Shown here one piece after another: positions 44,301 through 55,600 of a stretch of DNA of 64,000 nucleotides (the stretch's first letter is position 1; each line of letters begins with the position of its first letter). A program made the translations under genes and the position numbers. The DNA comes from Mesostigma viride (lineage: Eukaryota > Streptophyta > Mesostigmatophyceae > Mesostigmatales > Mesostigmataceae), in the NCBI GenBank assembly GCA_009746045.1, contig RPFO01000231.1:167501-231500 (forward strand). Direction: 5' to 3'. Below the pieces are notes generated by a model. The model made no database searches and was not told the origin of the DNA. It was given only the letters and a program-made list of their open reading frames with translations.

Positions 44301-46595
44301 CGCGTTGGTCTTGTCGAGCTGCGGCGATGGTTTATAGGCAAAATCGCAGGGATGGAAACCAAGTCGTGAGTAAAAGGAAAGATCATGGAACGCGGCTGGG
44401 AAGGGACTTTAGAGATAATGGGCGAGCATGATAAGGAGATTTTAGTTCGTATTACTCCGGCTTTGCAGGGCAACCCCTTAGCAACCCAAGGGCTCTGTTT
44501 GCAAGCAAAGCTTGTTGGATAAAGCCTGAATGCTCTGCCCTATTAATTCGCTCAAATAATTATGCTCGATCAAACACGTAACGCTCCAAACAAGGCCACG
44601 AGACCGCGAGCGCGTGACAATATACCCTCCAAGATACTATTCAATTTATATCTTGGATATTTATCCAAGGTATCATCTGAGCCCTCCGAGATATCCCTGG
44701 CCCACGCAGGCCTACCGGATGACCCCTGTCCCCCCCCCCCCCACGCTCACAATTGGCATGTGCCCATGCTAAAGAATGTGTAGCAGCTCTTTTTTTGTAA
44801 GTGGACCCCTGATTTCTGCAAAGGATATCCCAGCATAGTAGCAGTGATAGGGTCTGGTGATGGAGGATTTCCCAGCACAGAAACAGTGATAGGACCTGGT
44901 GATGGAGCAAGCGAGCTGGTCCATCAAGTCTATACACCAAAGCGTAGTTGCATGACCATCACGTTATATTCGTGCATGCAGCGTTCTTGTTGCATGGATA
45001 GTGTGGGGGGGTCTATACACCAAAGCTCAGTAACATGACCATCACGTTATATTCGTGCATGCAGCGTTCTTGTTGCATGGATAGTGTGGGGGGGTCTATA
45101 CACCAAAGCTCAGTAACATGACCATCACGTTATATTCGTGCATGCAGCGTTCTTGTTGCATGGATAGTGTTGGGAGGAGATGTCAACCAGCGGCCGTGCT
45201 CACATGCGTCTGCAGCGAGGTGATCTGGTCGAGCAGCATTCGGTGCAGCGACGCCGAGTGCTCCTTGCCCTCCTGCAGATGCTCCAGCTCCGATGACAGG
45301 CGCGTCTTCTGTGTTGGTGGGTGGGTGGGTGGGTGGGTGGGTGGGTGGGTGGGTGGGTGGGTGGGTGGGTGGGTGGGTGGGTGGGTGGGTGGGTGGGTGG
45401 GTGGGTGGGTGGGTGGGTGGGTGGTGGGTGGGTGGGTGGGTGGGTGGTGGGTAGTGGGTGGTGGATGGTGGGGAAGGGGATGGGAGGACAATGAGCACGC
45501 AGAAGTATGTGGCGAACTTGAATCTTCTCGTAGCTCGTGGGGAGAGTGACGGAGGAAAAGACCCCCGGTGCTGCACGAGTAGGGAACAGATCATTACCGT
45601 AACTAGGCAACAGATCATTACCCTAAATAGGCAACAGATCATCACCCTAAACAGGCAACAAATCGTTACCCTAAACAGGCAACAGATCATTACCCTAAAC
45701 AGGCAACAGATCATTACCCTAAATAGGCAACAGATCATTACCCTAAACAGGCAACAGATCATTACCCTAAATAGGCAACAGATCATTAACCTAAATAGGC
45801 AACAGATCATTACGCTAAGCGCTCTTACAACTTAGGCAACAGATGAACAGGCTACCACCCAGGATGCCTTTCCGTGCATGCCTCCTTATCAACGAAAAAA
45901 TATATATTAAATACATTTTAAAATATACTGCACCCCTGCCTCCCTGCCGGAAGGCTCACCTCGGCAGACAGTGCCGCCACCCTCGACTCCAGCGACCGGT
46001 TCTGCGACAGCACCGCCTCCAGCTGCGGCTGCAGGTTTCCATGCTGTTCCGCCAGCTCCTGCGGTGCAAGAGACGTCGCAGCCATGGGGAACACCGAGGG
46101 GGAGTTAGTTGTCCCTAAATTCAGAGTAAGGGAGAAAACTACCAAGTTCTAAATGTTGAATTTTGAGGGAACAAATGATCTATTCATAAAATTCAGAGCC
46201 AGGGAGAAACGTAAACAATTTTCTTAAGACCTGCGTTGCTGGTTTCGCTTTCCTCCTTGACCATTCTTGAGTTTTGGTTTCCTGGGGGGTATGCAGCTGC
46301 TGAGATATATCGAATCCAGGGAAGAGAGAGATGAGAAGGAAGCCAGATGATGGGAATGTGACAGATGGGTAAATGCTAGTGTAGACCGCAACCACTGCCA
46401 CTATCATGACTACTAATACTATTGCCGCTACTGCTGCCACAATGACGAGTACGAGTACCAATACGAAGGCGAGGGCGAGGGCGAGGGCGAGGGCGAGGGC
46501 GAGGGCGAGGGCGAGGGCGAGGGCGAGGGCGAGGGCGAGGGCGAGGGCGAGGGCGAGGGCGAGGGCGAGGGCGAGGGCGAGGGCGAGGGCGAGGG

Positions 46596-46630
<35 letters not shown>

Positions 46631-49600
46631 ACAAGGACGAGGACGACAACTGTGACTAAATTTGAATCTTCCCACCTGCAGCTTGCGGGTGGCCTCCTCA
46701 AGCTTGACCCTCAGCCCACTCTCTGCCCTCGCACGCTCGCTGCGCGCGACCGACTGCTGCGCCTCGAGCATCTCCACCTGCTGCGCCAGGTTGCGCGCCT
46801 GCAGCGCCTCCAGCTGCCACTTGGCCTCCAGCTGGGTCAGCCCCTCCTGCAGCGACAGGTTGATCTGGCGCACGCAAGGCATCCGCGCACGCATGGAGGA
46901 ACCCACGCAAGCGTACTTGTTTATCCGCACATACATAAGAACTTACCCGATTTTTTCACATGTAGAACAGCGAATGCATCTGGCGCATGCAACGCATCCA
47001 TGCACGCATGAACTCACATACATATACGTCACAAAGTAATATAAAGAACAATAATAATATAATTACGTATATTTATCATGGTAATATACTTTTTTAACCA
47101 CACATACATAAAAATACACCAATTTTTCCACATGAAAAACAGCCAACGGATCTGGCGCACGCAACACGGTCCCCGAGCACGCATGGGCTCACACATTGAC
47201 CAACATCCTGGCACTAGCTCATGTTCACACACACACAATGGACCCACATGTTGATCAGTGTCCAATAAACCATTTCCCCCCCATAAGCAACGTGCTGATC
47301 TAGCGGACGTCACACATGGGCATGCACATACAGAAAAGCACAATGCCCCCACTAAGATGGACATTTTTGCACACAGACACACACCTACAAGGACACCAAG
47401 GACAGACAAACTTGGTCTGTGTTGCACTGTGCCTGTGGCATAAGCCAGTATTCCATAGACCTAACCAACTTCATGACTATGTGTATACCTACTACACTCG
47501 ATACTAATATGATAGCGATGTAGTATACTAATATGATAGCGATGTAGTATACTTATATGATAGAGATGTAGTATACTAATATGATAGCGATGTAGTATAC
47601 TAGTATGATAGCGATGTGCTCCAGATCAGCTTCATTGATGGAGCTAAGGCCCACCTGCTGCCTGCCTACGGACGAGGGCTCACTAGAGGTTGATCTGACC
47701 TGTACGACACCCCCAGGCTAAATATGCACACACAACAACTGAAGAGGAATAACGAAAATAATGCTGCTAATCCGTAACACTTACCTCGGCACGTGCATCG
47801 ATTCCGCGTGCAACTTCATCACCATTGTAACATGCCATATCTAATAACTGGGTCAATGCCTCTATTTCTGCGTGCAGGCTACTAGCAATCCTCCGTAACA
47901 TCAAAGAGACAACCAGCGCAGGCCAGAAATCTGGAAGACTCCGGGCCATGGTAGCTCGAGCCTGCTGTTATCTTATCCGCGTTTGTCGAGTCGTTCAGGA
48001 TTATCGAAATGAATGGAAGTGGATACGTGTAGCCGTGGACATCAAAAATTGTGGCTGGCAAACGTCCATCGAGACCTAGATGGCTGAGCTAAAAACACGC
48101 CCTTACCTCGGTCAGCGCATCTATTTCCGCTTGCAGGTTGGCGACATCGTTGCGCAGGTCTGAGATCGTCTCCCGCAGCACCGCAGCCTCGGCCTGGTCG
48201 ACGGTGGCCTGGAGAAAAGGAGAGAGAATTGGAGATGAACAACATTCCGATGTTATAGCCATTCAGACAATCGATGGTCGATCATAACATTAGCTATGCT
48301 TAGTATTTGGACCGCTGCTAAGCAGCTAGGCTTGGCCGACAGTGGCCTGGGGGGAGCATGATCCCAACAAAGGCCGAGAGAACAGGGAACCTGATGTAAA
48401 GAGGGGCTCATTTCGTGATTTGTTTCCTTGCGTTGCCGCCTCGACGGCATCAACAGTGGTCTAGAGGGAAGGAAAAGGCCACAGTAAGGTCAAGACAGAA
48501 GGCATACAGTTTTCTGGATGGATTCTCTTGCTGCCCACGCTCAGTCACCGCCCGACTACCTTGCTTTCCTCCCACTTCTAAGGGTTGCCTTTCCACACAT
48601 CCGCACACACACCTGCTTAAATACCTGCTTTTAGATCCACGTTCCATATTTGGCGAAATTCGCACCTGCTCAGATCCCTGCTGTCACAACCTATCCGCAC
48701 GCATCTGCATAAAATACCCACTATTCGAACCTAGCGCATATGTTGCTTCCCTCGCTCCACCTGCTATCTGAACCTACCGCACCTGCCTAAAATACCTGCT
48801 AATCTGAACCTATCCGCACGCACCTGCTGCTTCCCTCGCTCCGCCAGCTGCTCCCTCGCCTCCTTCTCCACACGCGCCAGGTCCCTCGCCGTACGCAGCT
48901 CGTCCTCCAGCGCGGCCGCCCGGCGCATCTCCTTGTCAAAGCGGGCGCGCTCCTCGTCGCCCCGCGACGCCTGTGGGTGGGTGGGTGGGTGGGTGGGTGG
49001 GTGGGTGGGTGGGTGGGTGGGTGGGTGGGTGGGTGGGTGGGTGGGTGGGTGGGTGGGTGGGTGGGTGGGTGGGTGGGTGGGTGGGTGGGTGGGTGGGTGG
49101 GTGGGTGGGTGGGTGGGTGGGTGGGTGGGTGGGTGGGTGGGTGGGGGTGGGTGGGGGTGTGAAGGACCAGTGTGTGTGTGTGTGTGTGTGTCCGTGTGTG
49201 TGTGTTTACGAGCGGGGGGGGATGCCAATGTTCGTCGGGTCCGGAGACTTTTCTCTTAACTTGGAGAATAGAAAATCTTAACTCTTCTCTTAGCTTGGAG
49301 AATAGAACCATCAGAGAAAGCGATGGGACTCAACACTCCACCACCCCAGGCCTACTGCCGCTCAACTAGAGCTGGACCATCTGCCAAGCACGATGCGTAT
49401 ATTGATAGAACCGGCTGTCCTACCACGCTGAGCCATTTTCACTCACCACCAGCCGGACCATCTGCTAAGAAGAAGGCACAACTATGTTCATAGGCTTAGC
49501 AAGTCCTGCTAGCACTCACCTCGAGCTGGAGCATGTGCTCAGAATAGTGCATATACTGATAGAATAGGCCTCTATAGCGCCCACCTCCAGCTGCACCATC

Positions 49601-52600
49601 TGCTCCAAATCCTTGCGCTGCCGTTCCAAGTCCTCGGCGGTCTTTCTGCAGGAACCCGCAGAGGCATGCACGTGTACACACACGCGCATGCGTATAGGCG
49701 CACAGGCACACACAGGCAAACACAGATACAAGCAGGCAGGCACGCACAAAGACGCTGACGCACGCGCAGGCACAAACACAAACACACAGACAGACATGCG
49801 CAGATATGGACAGGCGCAAACCCGCCACCCAGGCAGCCATGCATCAGCAGGGATAGACATGATTTGCACAGTGCCAATCGATGCACTGCCCCTAACTGTA
49901 GCTAATCGTTAGTGCCAATCGATGCACTGCCCCTTAGCTAATCGATAGTGCCAATCGATGCACTGCCCCTTAGCTAATCGATAGTGCCAATCGATGCACT
50001 GCCCCTTAGCTAATCGTTAGTGCCAATCGATGCACTGCCCCTTACTGTAGCTAATCGTTAGTGCCAATCGATGCACTGCCCCTTAGCTACTCGATAGTGC
50101 CAATCGATGCACTGCCCCTTACTGTAGCTAATCGTTAGTGCCAATTGATGCACTGCCCCTTAGCTAAACGATAGTGCCAATCGATGCACTGCCCCTTAGC
50201 TACTCGATAGTGCCAATCGATGCACTGCCCCTTGCTGTAGCTAATCCTTAGTGCCAATTGATGCACTGCCCCTTAGCTAAACGATAGTGCCAATCGATGC
50301 ACTGCCCCTTAGCTAATCGTTAGTGCCAATTGATGCACTGCCCCTTAGCTAATCGATAGTGCCAATTGATGCACTGCCCCTTAGCTAATCGATAGTGCCA
50401 ATCCATGCACTGCCCCTTCGCTAGCAAGCTGGTTAGCTGGCCGGCTACCGGTTTAGCGCCCATTTCCTTGCCGCAAACCAACCCCAGATGCACACCCACA
50501 GCGCATGAACACTGTGACCAGAAGAGGATCCAGTTTCCCAAGCCAAGTGCAACGTAACGCGCACGTAGCGTCTGTCTGGTATCCAGTATCCATGTAGGAT
50601 CCATATAGTGTCCATATAGTATCCATGAAGCATCCATTAAGCATCCAATAGCCATTTAGTATGCATGTGTAAAACGCATGTAGCATCTGTCTTGTATCCA
50701 GTATCCGTATGGTATCCATACAGTGTCCATATAGTATCCATTTAGTATCCATATAGTGTCCATATAGTATCGATTAAGTATCTATGTCCACCCTTGTATC
50801 TGCAGTGCACCATTGCAACACTGAACCGCTTCCTCACGGAACTGAGTGGCAAGTCCATCGCAGTGGATATGCCCGCTTGTCGTTGAAAGCATTATGCATG
50901 GAAACGTTGAGGTGCGAAAGGGGTGGACACATCATTGGCAAATGGAGCATGGGGCGATACCCAGGCATCGCTTGCATTAGCTACACCTATCTTTGCCTTA
51001 ACAAACAACAATGAATCGCTGTGATCACGAAGCGCTGAGAAATTCAGATGACAAAAAAGCGCCAAGCTTCTAAGATGAGAAAAATAGCTGTTGTCGCCGA
51101 CCAGTTCGACCCCTTCGGCGGCCTACATTTATCCTAGTCGATGCTGGCATCCTATATCAATCGGCTTGCAAGCTCCAAGCAAGTCTCTGCATCCACCACC
51201 TCTTTGACCACCTCTTTGACTCCTCGACGGTGTCACACTAGTACTTCTATAGGCCAAGTTTCCGCATCGATCACCGTGTCGACTCCTTGGTTTGCCACAC
51301 TAGCTCTTCTATAGGCCAAGTTTGCGCATCGATCACCTGTTTGACCCCTCGCCTTGCCACACCAGCACCACAACTCCCAGCAGACAGGTCCCTGAATCCA
51401 TCAGCTTGTCAACTCGTCAGCTTGTTACACCAGTACTGGTTCTGGTACTACAATCATAAAGTCTCAGCATCAATAAACTCTTTGACACCATAGATTGTCA
51501 CAATAGTCCTGCTATGTAGCCAGCACACAAGTCTCTGCATCAATCACCTCTTCGACTCCTCGGCGGCATCCCTCAGCTGCACCACCTCCTTCTGCGTCTC
51601 CTTGAGCGCTGCAGAGACAAAGCGACGCTCCTCCTGTGGGCGGGGGTGGAAGCAGCGGGGGTGGAAGCAGCGGGGGTGGAATCAGCGGTGTATTGGCAGG
51701 TGCTGGGACAAGCAGGGGTGGAAGCAGTAGCTTTCTAAGCGCACGTACCCTTTTCACCCAGCAATACTACACAATTCTAGCGGGGGTGCGGTCAAGCGGG
51801 GGTGGGAGCGAGCCTGCCGGTGAGATGAGGGTAAAATGCAGCCGGGTTGGAACCAAAAGCCGGGGGGCAAATGGGGGGTCAGGTGTCTGAAAAGGGCTTC
51901 CAAAGAGATAGGACGTGGGGGGCACAGTTCTCATCAGGGAGCATGGTAGAAGCGGGTCAGTTTGTATAGACATAGGCTGGGTGGTAGAGAGCATCTGCGA
52001 TGGGATATAAAGCATCTGTGTAGAGGGAAGCCATTCCCGGTCACCTGCCACACACATTACCTGTGAGGAAAACCAGGCGGAACCTCTGGTTTCTACACAT
52101 TATGCATTAGAAGCGTGGAAGTGCTAGTGCACGCCGCCAGCACTGCTCTTACATTATTAGCCTCACAGGCTCACCAGGCATTATAAGCATATCAGGAATC
52201 TGCCATCAATATGCTTTAGTTTGTTTGTAGCCCGCGGCCTTGCCCCGGATGGCGTCTTTTCGCCACACATTTTTTGCGCCTAAACAGATGACGCAAATCA
52301 TCCATACGTCGCTTATTTGGCGCTCCATTTGCTGGCGTCTTACAGAAGAATGGCGGGGCTATTAGGTAACATCATAATAGGTACGTGCGTGGGAGGAAAT
52401 TCTCAGATCTAGGTAATCGCTGCGCCATTTACAAAGATACCTAGGCGGTGGCAAGATTGTAACGCAACGCAGCTCTCGCACCACCTGGCCAGAGACCTGG
52501 CCAGATCTTTGCCACCACAGATCCGTTTCAGGCCGCAGCGACCCCGAAAGGTTCGTCAGATCAACCCCATAACCCAGCTATAGCGGCTACCCTTCCATCT

Positions 52601-55600
52601 CACAATAAAAAACTATGTTCAGAGAACCACAATTCTCCTGAGTGTGCAGGACATTTCCTGACGCTACAAGGTAACCCTGCGGCTCTCACCTCGGAACGTG
52701 CGATTTGTGCCTGCAGCTCCAGAATGGCGGATTCCTTCTGCCGCAGCTTCTCCTCCAGCCCAACCATCTAAGGGGGGAGTTCAAGGTGGAAAACAACAAG
52801 AGGAAGAAACAGGGCGCATGGGGGATCGATAAGAGCGATGAAAGACGAGAACATGGTAGAGGTAAGGAGATGAGCAGCAAGGAAGGGCAAACGATGGATG
52901 GCAAGGAACAGGAGATGAGCAGCAAGGAAGTGCAAACGATGGATGGCAAGGAACAGGAGATGGACAGCGAGGAAGGGTAAACGATGAATGGCAAGGAACA
53001 GGAGATGGACAGCGAGGAAGGGTAAAACTGAATAGGAGATGAGGATGAAGGCTAACTAGATAGGAGATGAGGATGAAGGCTAACTAGATAGGAGATGAGT
53101 AACAAGGAAAATGCATAGAAGATAGCGACAAGATGAATAGCAAGGATCCAGGAGATGAATAGCAAGGATCCAGGAGATGAATAGCAAGGAAGGGCAAGGA
53201 GATGGATGGCAAGGATCCAGGAGATGAATAGCAAGGATCCAGGAGATGCATAGCAAGGATCCAGGAGATGAATAGCAAGGATCCAGGAGATGAATAGCAA
53301 GGATCCAGGAGATGAATAGCAAGGAAGGGCAAGGAGATGGATGGCAAGCTCGAGCAGCGGAGAAGAGGGAAACCAGGGTTTAATGGAGAGGAGAGAACAA
53401 GACAATACACTGTATGCCATGATTGCGTGTGCGGTGTGCATCCTTACAGAATACATGGGAAGGACCCTGGCTGAATTCAACAGGCACCCATTCCTCGTCA
53501 CACTGCCAGGACCTCGCAATATGCCTTTGGCGTGACTCTGAGTCCATAATGAAGGCACTGACCCTTGCATCCTGGACTTCCATGCCCCAGTTTTTACTTG
53601 CATCACCCACGCTCTTGCATCCCCTGCTTGTTACTTGCATTCTCTGCCACCAGCAGTCTTTCCAATATTGGGAAGTCCTAATGCCAAAAACTACAACAGA
53701 ACCTAAGTCCCACCAAAGCCTAGTGCGGCCCTCGGTTCACCACTTGGCAGAGGACTCTACGTTTGGAGGAGAAGCTACAGAGTGCCTGACCCAGCATATC
53801 TGCTTTAGGGCTTTAGCGTTTCATCTGCTAAGCGTTCTATCTGCTTTAGCTGTTTATCTGCTTTATTGTCTTGCCGTTTTATCTATTTTCGCGTTTCAGC
53901 GTTTTATCAGCTTGCAACTCCTGCCTTTTGTCGCTGCTGCCAGCAACTCCTGTAAGCTAGTGTTGCCCGTCAACATTCACGGGAATAGATGCTTGAATGC
54001 TACGTATGCACCCCCACACTCACCTCCCCTTATGAATGCATGCTTGCAGCCACTCACTGCTGCCACCAGGTCCGACCCTGCCCACCAAATGCCCCCCCTC
54101 CCTGACTGCTTTCATCCACCATGTTCTTCTCTGCCTCCCGTGGGTATGCATCCCTACCCCTCACACGCCCTCATCAACGCACCCCAGAAGAAGTATGATT
54201 TCATCCCCCATTTTCTTCTCTGCCTCCCGTGGGTATGCATCCCTACCCCTCACATGCCCTCATCAACACCCCCCAGAAGAAGAATGCTTGCATCCCCCAC
54301 CTTTTTCTCTGCGGCCAGCAGGTCCTTCCCCCGTAAATCCTCCATGTACGTCTGCTCTGCGATCTGCTCCTGCAGCTTGTCAATCTGCGCGGCATCCCAG
54401 GGGACAGTTCACGTGCAGTGGTGGCCAGGGGAGGCGGGCGACATTTCACGTGCAGTGGTGGCCAGGGGAGGTGGGCAACAGTTCACGTGCGGTGGTGGCC
54501 AGGGGAGGTGGGGAACAGTTCCCGTGCGGTGGTGGCCAGGGGAGGTGGGCGACAGTTCACGTGCAGTGGTGGCCAGGGGAGGTGGGCGACAGTTCACGTG
54601 CGGTGGTGGCCAGGGGAGGTGGGGGACAGTTCATGTGGGAGGGTGGTGGCCAGAGGGTTTAGGGGATAGATCACGTGGGGTGGTGGCGAGGGTTTCGATG
54701 CCGTGGGGCGGTGTTGAAAGGGATCGTGGGGATATTTCAGGGGGACATCTGTGAGCAGGGCGGGGTTATTCCTGGGAGCACGAGTGCAAAAGATCTTTTC
54801 TCACATCACGCCTTTATAGCCAGATATGGCCAGTGGCTTATTGGCCAGCTCCTGCAGCTTGTTGTTCCTAGCAGTGTTGACTCCAAGCGATGCTGGAATG
54901 AAGGGGCTCGCCTTCTGCTTGATGCATGGGTGGTGACATGGATGGATGCTGGAATTAAGAGGTTTGCATGCTGCTTCATGCATGGGTGGTTACCATTATG
55001 GATGCTGGGATTAAGGGGTTCGTCTGCTTCATGCATGGGTGGTGACAATCATAGATGCTGGGATAGAGGCCTCTACCTGCTGCTTGGAGGAGTGTAGTTC
55101 CTCCGTTACGCGTGCCAGCTGTAGCGCCAGGCTGGAGTTGTCCTCCCGCCCGCGCGCCACCGCGTACAGCAGGCCCGCCTGGCGTCCACCGAAGGTTGCC
55201 CGACCATTGTGCGACCAGGAGTGGGGTTGAGGTAAATGTGTGCGGGAGGGGGGGCATAGGCACAAGGATTAAAGTTGCCAGCAAAAGGCGAGTTCATGAA
55301 CTTGAAGCACAAAGCTAGACAATAAGATTTTGAAGATACAAAATAATTTTCGTGAAGAAACTGTGCCAACCCTGAATTCAATATTGCTGCTGGGTGAATG
55401 GCTTCAATTTGAGCTCTTGGGTGGCAGACACCGCTCCAACTTCCACGGCATGAACTTCCAAGGAACTGCCTGACGTCAAATGGGGACGGTATTCCCCATT
55501 CATGTCGGTGGGTTTCGACATTCACGATGTTGGCAGCCCCTGTCCTTGACGGAAAGGCCCCTGGCCCCCTGGCCAATAAAGCTGACATTGTCACACATAC

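Noticed and set aside
45130-45810. 226-residue minus-strand ORF with MICCLFRV and THPP repeats
   Set aside because: Translation of the 24-bp and CCCA repeats. Only the part at 45,204-45,308 is exon, in its own frame.
49905-50420. Regular 36-43 bp repeats resembling a CRISPR array
   Set aside because: Units are directly contiguous without unique spacers, and lie in an intron of a eukaryotic gene.
53423-54754. Plus-strand ORF of 443 residues
   Set aside because: It crosses the 38-bp repeat and lies antisense to a well-supported minus-strand exon. No domain or codon pattern supports it.
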